Shown here one piece after another: positions 48,767 to 59,612 of a stretch of 64,000 nt of DNA (position 1 is the first letter of the stretch; each line of letters opens with the position of its first letter). The notes under the pieces were generated by a model. That model worked only from the letters and a program-made list of their open reading frames with translations, made no database searches and was not told the origin of the DNA. Source of the stretch: Calendula officinalis (Eukaryota > Streptophyta > Magnoliopsida > Asterales > Asteraceae); assembly GCA_963853835.1 (NCBI GenBank), contig OY970834.1:38099257-38163256 (forward strand), read 5' to 3'. The translations under genes and the position numbers were made by a program.

Positions 48767-49071
48767 CTTCCTCGGATTTAAAATAAGTGCTACACTTCTC
48801 CTTTCACGCTTTTTGATGTAAAATATTATAATAGAGATTATGATAGATTAAAGGGGATAACTAGTTAAGAGGTTCCCACTATAACTTTTAGCTTTGTTGA
48901 AGAAAGAGAAAAATTAAAGTGGGGTTAGGTAATCGTAGTGATGTTTAATAAAGTTAAGTAGGGATAAAATGGTAATTTTATAAACAAAAACTTACCAAAT
49001 AAGGAAAGTGTAACACTTATTTTGAATCACTTATTTATGAAAGTGTAGCACTTATTTTGAATCGGAGGAAG
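48767..49071. mobile_element. Stowaway-like MITE, CTTCCTCCG family, copy 2
   Basis: Ends CTTCCTCGGATTTAAAATAAGTG and CACTTATTTTGAATCGGAGGAAG, flanked by TA (48765-48766 and 49072-49073). 305 bp. Same family as 6799 and 55651. Confidence 0.88.
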
Positions 49072-49073
49072 TA

Positions 49074-49783
49074 TATCTTTTTCCCATAAGTTTTCTTATG
49101 TTTTATTCTCTTTCAGAGATCAAAGTGGTTTCCGCAACTCCTAACTTGTAGTATAACTAAAGTATGAAATCATGACATACACATTACTCCTATTATACTA
49201 AAATCAGAATATGTAACATTAAATTCCAACAAAAAGTAAGAGAATTTTTATAATTCTTTTTGAAAAAGTTTAAGCATCTCATGATTGATCGGTTTCAAAA
49301 ACATTTAAATATTCACTTCAAAGTTCAAACACATAAAGTACGAATTTTAATTTAAATATTGGTAAATACTATTTTGTCTGTTTACCTTTAATATATTAAT
49401 CAAGTCATATAGTAAAAACTCTTTAAATTAATAAAGTCGGGACTTGAGAAATTTATTAATTTAGAGGTTATTAATTTATCGATGAGAAATCATTTATAAT
49501 AGCCCAAGTCGGGACCAAATAAATTTATTATTTTAGAGAGTTTATTAATTTACCGAGTAGTAATTTAAAAAGATTTTACTGTATTTTAGTAAAGTTATTG
49601 TTAATGAATAACATTAAATATTGTTGGGTTCTAATAGTCAATAACTCAATATATTCAAAAGTTTTATGGAAGCTACACTCTTGCAAGAATGAGAGTTTAT
49701 TTAACGTGAGATGGATTTAAGTATAACTTGTGAGATGGCTATGGTTGGAAAACAACAGTTGTCGTATTAGATTAGTATACTAA
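49074..49783. other. AT-rich DNA, nothing recognised
   Basis: Includes a local repeat of the phrase 'ATTTATTA(A)TTTAGAG..TTATTAATTTA' at 49440-49560; no gene or bounded element. Confidence 0.45.
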
Positions 49784-49997
49784 GGTGTTGTTTGATAGCA
49801 TTTGAATGATTAATATCTGATTGGATCAGATGTCTGAATGATTCAGACTTTCCCTTACATCTGTCTAATTAAAAGGTAGAATATGTCTAATTTTTTATTC
49901 AGGGGCTAATTAAGAGGCCTTACCAAACGCTCTAAATTTGTCTGATTAAGAGGTTGTCATCTTAACTGAATTATTAAGAGACTTACCAAACAGCACC
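49784..49997. mobile_element. PIF/Harbinger (Tourist-like) MITE
   Basis: Ends GGTGTTGTTTGATAG and CTTACCAAACAGCACC with TAA on each side (49781-49783 and 49998-50000). 214 bp. Interior has TCTGATTGGATCAGATGTCTG-type inverted text. Confidence 0.85.
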
Positions 49998-50154
49998 TAA
50001 GTGTTATGATTGTGGTGGAGTGAATCTGATTTAACAATAATGTGAAAATTTTGGTGGGTTGTCGGGAGCAACTGATGCTCTTAGACCACTATCAATGGTT
50101 TCTTAAAATTGATTGGAAAGTTTTTATTAAATCAGCGTCACATGAAGAAATATC

Positions 50155-50975
50155 AAAACTGACTTAAAATTACTAACAACTGCTAATAATGACATGTCAC
50201 TTAATATTCATAAACTCACACATTGTTTACTTTATATATTTAAAACATAAAATACAAACAATAAAATATTAATACTTTATATATCTCTCGTCGGTCAACT
50301 TAAGTGATGGTGGAGAACCGAAAGGGAGAACCAAAAGACCACTGGCATGGCTCTAACATTGTGTTCTAGAAATTTTAAACGAAAGAAAAGAGAAGAAAGT
50401 ATGAAAAGTGAAGAGAAAAGAAAATATATTAAGAAGAAAAAATATATTTTTTTTGTTCCTGAATCGGATAGAAAAGAAAAGAAAATTATATTTTTGGTGT
50501 TCCCGAGTTGGAGAGAAAGGAAAAAAATAAACACATTTACAATTTTATCCTTCAAATATAAATAAAACTGACTTAAAATTACTAACAACTGCTAATAATG
50601 ACATGTCACTTAATATTCATAAACTCACACATTGTTTACTTTATATATTTAAAACATAAAATACAAACAATAAAATATTAATACTTTATATATCTCTCGT
50701 CGGTCAACTTAAGTGATGGTGGAGAACCGAAAGGGAGAACCAAAAGACCACTGGCATGGCTCTAACATTGTGTTCTAGAAATTTTAAACGAAAGAAAAGA
50801 GAAGAAAGTATGAAAAGTGAAGAGAAAAGAAAATATATTAAGAAGAAAAAATATATTTTTTTTTGTTCCTGAATCGGATAGAAAAGAAAAGAAAATTATA
50901 TTTTTGGTGTTCCCGAGTTGGAGAGAAAGGAAAAAAATAAACACATTTACAATTTATCCTTCAAATATAAATAAA
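50155..50975. repeat. Near-identical 409-bp tandem duplication
   Basis: Unit 1 is 50155-50563 and unit 2 starts at 50564. They differ, as far as I can see, only by two one-base changes in T-runs (near 50450 and 50545). Each unit holds purine-rich AAAGAGAAG text and no convincing gene. Confidence 0.93.
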
Positions 50976-51279
50976 ATATCAAGGGTAATTTGGTAATTAC
51001 AAATATTTTTAATCAATTAAAACTTCTCTTCTCTCCAAATCTTCCCACTTTTGGGAGGAAGATTAAGAGAGAGAAAATGTCTAAAATTTCTTTTATCTTC
51101 TTTCCCCTTCTTTTAAAACATGTACTCTGGAATACGATAAAAAATTTATTTCTCTCCATTTCTCTTCACTTCTCTTCAAATTAAAACTCTGGAAAACACA
51201 GTATAAGTAATTAACTAAATTATTTGTAGTTATTAATAAAGATGTTAAAATACATTAAGTAACAAAGTTTATCAAATAT

Positions 51280-51310
<31 letters not shown>

Positions 51311-52510
51311 CATGTACAACTTTTAATTTTGTTTGTTAATTTTTATTTTATTTTTCAAACAACTACCTATATAAGAATACGTTTCTTTCTCTCATTTTTT
51401 TTTTCCTTTTGTATATATCAGAAATAAAGGATAGTTATTTCCATTTTCATATTCTATTTTCCCCATTTCTACAAACTAGGAGAACAAGTGTTTAGACTTT
51501 TTTTTAGTAATATATAAAGGATTTTTCTAATGTATGTTATGAGGTATATATTAGAGTGTAATTTTATAATATTAACTAAATACAATTTTTCTATTTAAAT
51601 GAAGATAATTAGATACATTAAAAGAACTTGTATGTAAAAGGCTGTTAAAGTGAGAAAAATAAAAGAATAATCGAATTAAAATAAATAAAAGGACAAAAGA
51701 ACAATAAAACCAGCTCAAAGTTAGTGGGCAAGCATCAGTGCATCACCCATGTATCAATCTATCATCACATATGCAAAGGTCAAAATAGTAAACGGCACCT
51801 AATTTTCGTGGCATATTTTGTAAATCTCGTGAACATTGATGGCAATTGCCTATACTAATATTCTCATATATGATTATTTATGTATTTCGCCTACAAGTTA
51901 GTTTAATGACCATTTAGTCCTCTTGAAATGTAAAGTGCTTGGACAATCCATTGTTATTCACACATAAGATCATCGTCTCCAGAAACATTTTACAACTCTA
52001 TAAAAACGACTCATTTGAGGTAAACACCACCTAATGTTTGTAGATACTTGAGTTGTATCACTCGTATTGAGTCAAAATACAATAAGCTTACATATATCTC
52101 GTATATATTATAGAAGTATGAAAAATTATATTGTTTTTTATTAAATATTAATACTCATTACCTGATTGACATATGAAAATTCATTAATTCTCTTTTTTAA
52201 TATCATCCTTAAATTTAAAAACTTGTATTGATCAAATAAATAAGGAAATTTAATAAAAATAAATACGGTTATCATGTTAATTGTGTAATCAACATCTCAA
52301 CATCATTTTATAAAGAGAATTGATATTGCTACTACAACTTTTAATGATTATACCACATAGTACAGATTTTACAGCTAACTGTACAAGTATATTAAGCAAT
52401 AGATGTGGTACATACCTTAAAAGTTGTGGTAGGAAAATCACCCTTATTCTATAAAGGTTAATATATTAAACTTCAGGGGATAAAACGTCATTTATTCAAA
52501 ATTTCAGGGA
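50976..52510. other. Intergenic DNA upstream of RALF
   Basis: AT-rich, with a 29-bp A-run at 51282-51310. No gene is supported. The right part is the RALF promoter region; no diagnostic regulatory element could be named. Confidence 0.5.
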
Positions 52511-52517
52511 TGGGATT

Positions 52518-52523
52518 TATATA
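52518..52523 (+). promoter_or_regulatory. Candidate TATA box of the RALF gene
   Basis: TATATA within TTTATATATTC, about 165 bp before the ATG; it would place transcription start near 52550 and a leader ending in GA-repeats. Confidence 0.4.
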
Positions 52524-52684
52524 TTCTCATTTGTGAACAATATTGCTCTTCTTTAAAACCTCCTTTTTGGAGTGCTTCACCACTCAACCTGTAAACTCTA
52601 TTCATTTCTCATCGCCTCAAAATCAAAGAAGAGAGAGAGAGAGAAAAAACCCTAAAAAAATCTAGAGAGAGAAATCAGCGAAAG

Positions 52685-53095
52685 ATGTCAAAATCCGCTG
52701 GTCTGCTCGTGTTTTGTGCTGTAATCCTCGTCATCCACATGATCACGCTCTCATTTCCAGCCGTTGATGCCGTTTCAAACGGTGGGGATCACCGTCTAGG
52801 CTGGATTCCGACCACCACTTCCACCGTCGCCACCAGATGCCGTGGATCTATGGCCGATTGTCTCGCCGAAGGCGGAGATCTGGATTTAGACGACATGGAG
52901 GATGAGTTCTCAATGGACAGTGAAATTAACAGGCGCATTTTAGCAACTAATCGGCGTTACATCAGCTATGGTGCGCTGAGCAAAAACAATGTTCCGTGCT
53001 CGAGACGTGGCGCTTCGTACTACAACTGCCGTCGTGGAGGTCAGGCTAACCCTTACTCCCGCGGTTGCAGCTCCATCACTCGTTGCCGCCGTTGA
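52685..53095 (+). CDS. RALF peptide hormone precursor (RALF1/23/33 type)
   Basis: A secreted cysteine-rich peptide that acts outside the cell on FERONIA-type receptor kinases, controlling growth, apoplastic pH and immunity (family knowledge). Single exon, 136 residues. A hydrophobic signal peptide covers about 1-29. The pro-region has Cys52 and Cys59 and an acidic DLDLDDMEDE stretch. RRIL at 83-86 is the S1P subtilase site. The mature peptide follows at about 87-136, with the receptor-binding YISY at 92-95 and four cysteines at 105, 115, 128 and 134, plus CSRRGASYYNC. All hallmarks are intact, and length and layout match canonical RALFs. The ATG at 52685 is preceded by a GAGAGA-rich leader. 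No neighbours share its function. Confidence 0.97.
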   Translation: MSKSAGLLVFCAVILVIHMITLSFPAVDAVSNGGDHRLGWIPTTTSTVATRCRGSMADCLAEGGDLDLDDMEDEFSMDSEINRRILATNRRYISYGALSKNNVPCSRRGASYYNCRRGGQANPYSRGCSSITRCRR

Positions 53096-53900
53096 ACGGT
53101 GGCGTTTTGTTCCTGTCATTACTATTATTATTTTATTTATTAAATACAATTTTATGTTCAACTGATTAAATTTGAAGGAAATCATATACTCTTTTTACAT
53201 TCGTACAGATTTCGAATCGTGATGGTAATAATAATAGTGTTGAGTGTAATTTAATTTCCTTTGCTCATACTTCTATATACTAATTGCTTGAAAACATGTG
53301 TAATTATTTTGAAATATTTGATTATTGACTTGTACAACATGCATTATAAGTTGTACAGCGTGCAATGAGCGGTGTACTGTAAAATGGTGGCATTTTTTGT
53401 TGTTATGGAATTATGGTTATATCTATATCTATAATCTATAATTAGGGCATATACATATTGACAAGGTCTGAAACACACCCAGATCAGGGTGGCTATGCAG
53501 TTTTATTGTGATTTTAGGTTAATTGGTTTTGATTCAATCATTGGAGCTTCAAAGAACTTGCCTTTGTGACAGACTGTTTTTCCTTTCGTTTTTTAGTACA
53601 TTTTGAGATAAAGATCTCGCCTTTTTTTTCATATTTGCAAGAGTCTCGAATCAGTCTATGGAGCTTACGAGTTCAATTTTTCCAAGTTAATCATTTACCA
53701 TATTGCAAGAGAAAGTTAGGTCTTTTTAACGATAGGGGCAACTTAATCTCTAAATACGTTAAAATGTTAAAAGGTCTAATCTTGAAAAGGCGACTTTTTT
53801 TAATCTCTAGAGCAAACGGTGTGGAATTGCAGAAGGCTCACTAAACACCTTTCATCGCCCTCTTTTTCCTTTTTCATCTTTTAAATGGGTGTGGTTATTA
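53096..53900. other. RALF 3' UTR and intergenic DNA
   Basis: A 3' UTR of unknown length, then AT-rich sequence with no recognised gene. Confidence 0.5.
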
Positions 53901-54400
53901 GAGCATTAGTTGTGGTCAAATAAGTCGGATACTGTATATGCGCCACATCACTATTTTACATTTCACATTCAAAACTCCCAAATACCCCATCTATCATCAC
54001 TTAAGTCATTCGGGTCCCACCTCCTTTTTTTTTCTTTTTTCTTTTTTCAAACAACTTAATATTTATTAAAACAAAAAATACAAACTACAAATTAAAAATT
54101 ACAAATACCGAATAAATAAATAAAAAACCCGAAATGGTGAGAAATGTTGTGTGAAAATTTGTATAAAAAAGTGTGGTATTTATAAAGGTTTAAGGTTTAT
54201 TTAAAAGAAAATTAAATTAAAATTTTTGAATTTTAGTCGTTGCCCAATGGCTAGTACACGTGGCATCCCCTGATTGGCTCGTTGGCTTCGTCGATGGTCC
54301 GGCGCACCGGCTCACTCACATAACGAGCGGTGTGGTGGCGAGCCCAGCGAGCCGACGTGGCACCCGACGAGCCCCACCCCTCGTTACCACACCCCTATGT
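53901..54400. mobile_element. PIF/Harbinger-like MITE related to the 59613 element
   Basis: After TTA (53898-53900), GAGCATTAGTTGTGGTCA begins text that matches the reverse of the right end of the 59613-61347 element (GCGCCACATCAC, TTTCACATTCAAAAC, CCATC(T/A)...CACTTAAG). The right part (CGTTGCCCAATGGCTAGTACACGTGGCA..., GCGAGCC) matches the reverse of its left end. It is therefore a deletion derivative without the ORF. The exact right border near 54400 is uncertain. Confidence 0.72.
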
Positions 54401-54554
54401 ATGTTTGGTTGGATTTATTATATATTTTCCTGAAAGAAAAAATTATTTCTTCACAAACCTTAACTAAAATTTCAAAGTTTATTGACTAAAAATAACCTAC
54501 ATTATGGTTTTATCATGCCTTCCTTTCATCTAATGACTAAAAATATTTCCCATA

Positions 54555-55052
54555 GAGTAAATTAAAGTAAATTATATTGAAAGTTCACATAGTTTGTTAT
54601 TTATTACAATTATTATTCTAAGTCTGTTTATTACATTAAACATCACTGGTATATGAAGTTTGTACACTGGCGGTCTTAATAACTGTTAAAAAAAATTTAA
54701 TGACCAAAATCCTTTTGGTCTTTTTAATAAAGCGGAGATAAAAGACTACGAATGTAATAAGTGTTAAATCACAAGGACCGTCCATGAAATTTGCTTTATT
54801 AATTCATTAACAGAGTAAATTCATGGATAATCCTTATGGTTTATCACTCATTACATGTGTAGTCTTTTATATTTGTTTTATAAAAAAATTTCAAAAATGT
54901 AGTTTGGTCATTTAATTTTTTTTAACGGCGGTAATGACCACCAGTGTAACAAACTTCATAGACCAAAAATGTCTAGTGTAATAAACAAACTTATAAAATT
55001 GTGTTTGTAATAAATGATAAATCATAAATACGTTCAATGTAATTTGCTCTTT
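54555..55052. repeat. Adjacent inverted-repeat (fold-back) sequences
   Basis: GAGTAAATT... at about 54555 and 54815 each pair with inverted text ending ...AATTTGCT(C) at about 54798 and 55052. The phrase ATGGATAATCCTTATGGTTTAT and its reverse recur. They look like two small long-TIR elements in tandem; no clear target duplications. Confidence 0.4.
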
Positions 55053-55059
55053 AAATTAT

Positions 55060-55185
55060 TTTTTTATTATTTTTTGAACGACAAATCCTACTCTACACCT
55101 AATTACTACATATGTACACGACAGGACTTGAACCCCAACCTCAAGGTTATGGGGCAAACACCATACCGCTATGCCAAATACTTTT
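55060..55185 (-). mobile_element. tRNA-derived SINE-like element
   Basis: The minus strand reads TAGCGGTATGGTG (A-box like), then GGGGTTCAAGTCCTG (B-box), then a tRNA-unrelated body and an A/T-rich tail toward 55060. It resembles the remnant at 40735. Confidence 0.6.
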
Positions 55186-55648
55186 TAAAATATTAATGAA
55201 AGTAAAGGGTTCGTTGTATTTAAGTTCTTTACCTACTTCTAATTTTGATAAGGGTTTTCCTAGGCATATATTATGTGCAATCAATAAAATATATGGTTTT
55301 CTAATACAATTTGAATAATATTAATGATCTGTAATTTTTATCATTTTAAAAGATACAATAAATACGATTCTCGATTAAAATGGGAACTTGATATTCATTG
55401 ATTGCACCTAATGTATACTTCTGGAATATATATTAGAAAAACTCTTTTAATAAATAAAAAATACTTCTTTGCCTTCAGATTTGTGTTAGACGCATCTCCG
55501 ATACTTGGTACTTAGAGACTTGTTTTACATTTATGTAATATAAAAACTAGAATCTTTTAAAAAAGTTATTTATTATTTACTTGTTTTATCTTACATTTAA
55601 AGTGCATTATAAGTTTCGTCAATAACATATAAATTTTTAAAAGATTTA
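55186..55648. other. AT-rich DNA, nothing recognised
   Basis: No gene or bounded repeat seen. Confidence 0.5.
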
Positions 55649-55650
55649 CA

Positions 55651-55978
55651 CTTCCTCCGATTCAAAATAAGTGATACACTTTGGATTTTACAGATTTTGA
55701 GGCAAAAGTTTATAATAATGGTTAAATTAGATTAATTAGATGGTTAGTGGGAAATGAGTCACACACTTTTTGAATAAAGTGGAGTTAATGATGTTTAAAA
55801 GTAAAAGTAAGGGTAAAGGGGTCTTTTCACTTTGTTAAAGTAGATAGTTAGTGGGTGTGGGTCCCACTATTTTTTGCCAAATAAGGTAAATTTTCAAAGT
55901 GTATCACTTATTTTGATACACTTCAAAATGAAACACCTCAAAAAGGAAAGTGTATCACTTATTTTGAATCGGAGGAAG
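55651..55978. mobile_element. Stowaway-like MITE, CTTCCTCCG family, copy 3
   Basis: Ends CTTCCTCCGATTCAAAATAAGTG and CACTTATTTTGAATCGGAGGAAG. The right flank is TA (55979-55980); the left flank reads CA, probably a mutated TA. An internal partial copy of the right end is also present near 55895-55935. Confidence 0.8.
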
Positions 55979-56103
55979 TACATAATAATTACAAATTTAT
56001 AAATATGAAAGTTTATAAGTTGGTAGTATGGTATGATGTACAAATAAATTCGAAGAAATATTTAGTCAAATCGGAAATTCAAATTTATATCCTATACGTA
56101 TTA

Positions 56104-56363
56104 TTCCCTCCGTCCCTAAATAAAGTTCTCATTTCACCTTCAAGTTTTGTCCCTAAATAAAGTTCCCATTTCTCACACTTAAGGGACCCACTTAATATAA
56201 TAATATTATTACTAATACTTTCACCACTAACTATCTCTTAAAACACTTTCTCTCTCCAATCAAACCTTATATTTTATTCAAAAGTAATACCAAATACCCC
56301 ACCACTAACTATCTCCTAAAATGTTGTGCCCAACACAAATGAGAACTTTATTTAGGGAGGGAG
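56104..56363. mobile_element. Stowaway-like MITE
   Basis: Ends TTCCCTCCGTCCCTAAATAAAG and CTTTATTTAGGGAGGGAG, flanked by TA (56102-56103 and 56364-56365). 260 bp, non-coding. Confidence 0.88.
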
Positions 56364-56745
56364 TATAACAAATGAAAGTAATATTTTCCGTTTGTTTTGC
56401 ATGAATACAATATAATATAATAATGGATATAACTACACCTAGAATTAATTTAATTAACTTTGTAAGTCGAAAAATTCAGGGTGCAATCATTAAATTCTAG
56501 TGGGTGGACACTGGACAGTATCATTACACTTTATAATTTATTAATTGACATACCAAATGCATTACTATTGTCTTTGAATAGAAACCCACTAAACATACTC
56601 TGACCTCCATGGTTGCTTCTTTGTGTTGCTATTTTAATTTTGTAAAAATAATAAATAATAAAAATATATTTAAAACTTGAGAATCCTAGTTATTCTTACC
56701 GTTGGAATCCCACCTCGAATAAAGACTCACTTATTTTTTAAATTA

Positions 56746-57057
56746 GAGCATTAGATGTGGTCATTTGGGGTCGGATGTCACATCGCGCCACCTTTGCGCC
56801 ACATCACTATTTCACATTTCACACTCAAAACCCTCAAATACCCTCTTTACCATCACTAAAATACCTCTCACTCACAAAATACATTAAAAAAAACCTTGGA
56901 AATCTCACCCACTCACGTCGGACTCGCCAAGCATCCTACGCACACCCTCACTCACCTAACGGGCGGTGTGGTGACGAGGGTCAAGCAAGCCGGCGAGCAT
57001 GCCATGTAAGCAAAAGTGGAGATGGCGGAGGGGGTGCTTCGTTATGGTACCCCTTTC
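56746..57057. mobile_element. PIF/Harbinger-like MITE related to the 59613 element
   Basis: 312 bp flanked by TTA (56743-56745 and 57058-57060). The left end GAGCATTAGATGTGGTCA and the following GCGCCACATCACTATTTCACATTTCACA-type text match the copy at 53901. The interior is reduced. Confidence 0.82.
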
Positions 57058-57060
57058 TTA

Positions 57061-58322
57061 GTTCCCACCAATTTTTAAAATTGTGTTGATTGGTGAAAAC
57101 ATTATGTCATGAGTTTTATAACTAAATGATATTGATGTAAGGTATAAAGTGTTGTTTATGACCAATTTGTCATGAGTTCAAATTCCGTTGTAGATGAATC
57201 AAATAAGTATATTAGGTGTCGTTATAAAAAACACTAATCAATACAATCTTTCATATCATTTTATAAATTGTTTGAATTGAATTTCTACAAATTTAACGTT
57301 ATGTCTAAATTGTTTGGCTTACTCTACCTTCATTTATAACAACAAAAAAATAAACATAAAAAATTTCATAATAAGTAAATGTATTGACTACATTTTTAAA
57401 ATTTTTATTTAGGAAAGTTTTAAATACATTACTTATAATGTAGTATAGATCGCATCATTCATATTTTTTTATTAATATTAAGAAATATTTTGTTTAAAAA
57501 ATGTAAACCTCAACCATATAAACTGGATTTTGATTATCTGAATTATTCTGAATATCATTTTTGAATAACAAAACGGTTTTGTGTGTAATAATACATTTGG
57601 ATTTTGGACTAGGACTAGGTGGAATATAGGCATTTGTATTTTGTCTAAAAACGTGTCGTCTCATTTTGGATTCAGTAAAGCGGGTCCACAGGAAGCTACG
57701 TAGACCCTCACCTCATTTTCATGTGTTGGGGTCCGGCTACGTGCATACTAGCACTAGACAGCTTTCAATTTTTATATTAAAAAATGGGTTAACAACAAAT
57801 AGGTCCTTATACCTTTTTTAACTTGCATTTTTGACATCATTATTTGATTGATTGAAAAAAGCGTCATGTGCTCGGTTCATTTCTTTTACATGACACCTCT
57901 GCCTAAAACAAGGTTCTAAAAAACAATTATTGACTCTATACAAGACCCTGCCATCACATATCTCATAGTAACGGTGTTAAACATAAGATAAAACATATTA
58001 TCTAAAAAAAAATGATAACGTATTATGTAAATTTTCTTTGTAAACTTCACATATAAATTGTTCTATAAATTAATAGATCTACAATACATATACATATATA
58101 TATATATATAAATTGTATAAAAAATTGTTGTATTAAATGGCACGTAAGAATTGAGACTCGATGGTATCGACACGCCGCATCGTACTTTTTTAAAACTTTG
58201 ATCTAAAGCATAAACCAGTTTCGTCTAAAATTATAAATTTTCTATTATTATGGCAAATAAATGAAACCATTATATAATTTTGACAATAAAAAGTTGTCGG
58301 CTAGTAAGTAGAAATCACTACT
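57061..58322. other. Intergenic DNA, nothing recognised
   Basis: AT-rich with a GC-richer patch at 57650-57760. No gene supported. Confidence 0.5.
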
Positions 58323-58331
58323 TAAAAATAA

Positions 58332-59570
58332 GAGTAAATTACACGGATAGTCCCTATGGTTTGATCTGAGTTTTGGATTTGGTCCCTAAGTTCCAGAAAT
58401 TACACCGATGGTTACTAAGTATCAAACTTCGTATCGGTTTTGGTCCCTAACGCCAACTACCATTAAAAATGGCTGTTAAATCTAGACATGTGCAAAGTAC
58501 ATGAGGGTAATTTAGTCCTTTTACCTCCTCTTCTCTTTGGTTTGAATCTCTTTAACTTCACCTCTCTTCTCCATGCACCCACCAACAGTAGCGCCATCTC
58601 TGGCCACCACCACCGTAGCCCCAATAATTTCTTTATGTTTTTTCAACATGTACAACCCGTTCAAAAGCCCAGAAATCATCCTAGGCTTTGTCACCGATTC
58701 AAACCACGTACAAAACGCCAATAATTTGGTTGTAATCGATGCTAAAAACTCTACAATCTGACTGAGACATTTCGTCGAACACTCGGAGGGCTTTATCAAT
58801 AAGAGCAGTTTTAACGTAATTTGATATGAGTGAACGGTATATGAGCCGATGTCTACCAAAAGCTCTATCCGTCATATCCAACTGGGTATCTCAAGATTTA
58901 CATATCATCACAGATCGAGTGAACTCCGAGCATGAAAATTAACTTGGAGATGAATTCTACTTTAATAGTGAACTGTGTGAAAGAAATTAGCTAGTTGGTG
59001 GTGAAGCAGACGGTGAAAGAGAAAATTGGGGGTTTGGGGTAAAAGTACCATGGACTCGCAAGCTTCAAGCGTGCCGGAATTTGAGAGCAGACATCCTCTA
59101 GGTAATAATATATTTTGAAATTGTGAGGAGGTAACTGCATCTTAGTGTAGATAGAAGAGCAGATGAGAAAATAAAGTTGACTGTGAATCTGGAGCTATAA
59201 TACGATCATCTCTGATTTCTTCTTCATTTGTAACGTTAATTAATGAAATAATATTAAAGGTTTTATTATGATTTGGGGAAATTGAGATCGAAGAGCAGGT
59301 GTGGGTTTGAGTGCAGGTGTGTACGAGGAAGAAGATCGGTGAGAGAGAAGATGTATTTTATGGATTCAATTGATTTTGTGAAAAGACTATATTACCCTCA
59401 TGTGCAAGTCACATGACCGGATTTAACAGCCAAATTTAACGGCTGTTAGGCTTAGGGACCAAAACCGATACGAAGTCCGATACTTAGTGACCATCGGTGT
59501 AATTTCTGGAACTTAGGGACCAAATCCAAAACTCAGGTCAAACCACAGGGACTATACGTATAATTTACTC
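58332..59570. mobile_element. Pack-MULE (Mutator-like element with captured gene fragment)
   Basis: Perfect 9-bp duplication TAAAAATAA (58323-58331 and 59571-59579) and about 185-bp inverted ends (58332-58516 and 59386-59570) starting GAGTAAATTA. These are the diagnostic features of Mutator-like elements. The 870-bp interior has no transposase and contains a piece of a PPR-protein gene on the minus strand. Confidence 0.92.
58714..58855 (-). pseudogene. Captured PPR-protein gene fragment
   Basis: Minus-strand frame with YRSLISNYVKTALIDKALRVF, then DEM, RVFS and DYN, ending IGVL. This matches the N-terminal pentatricopeptide repeats of an organellar-type PPR protein; from memory it is closest to the Arabidopsis At1g13040 type. 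Homology stops at about 58714, where another frame (TWFESVTKPRMISGLL, about 58590-58715) begins. That could be a second captured piece of unknown source. Far too short to function. Confidence 0.68.
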
Positions 59571-59612
59571 TAAAAATAATAAGCTTGATTTTTGTTCTTA
59601 TTGAGTGCATTA

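Noticed and set aside
50295..50944. Phe/Leu- and Lys-rich frames
   Set aside because: Arise from purine-rich low-complexity DNA repeated in the tandem duplication.
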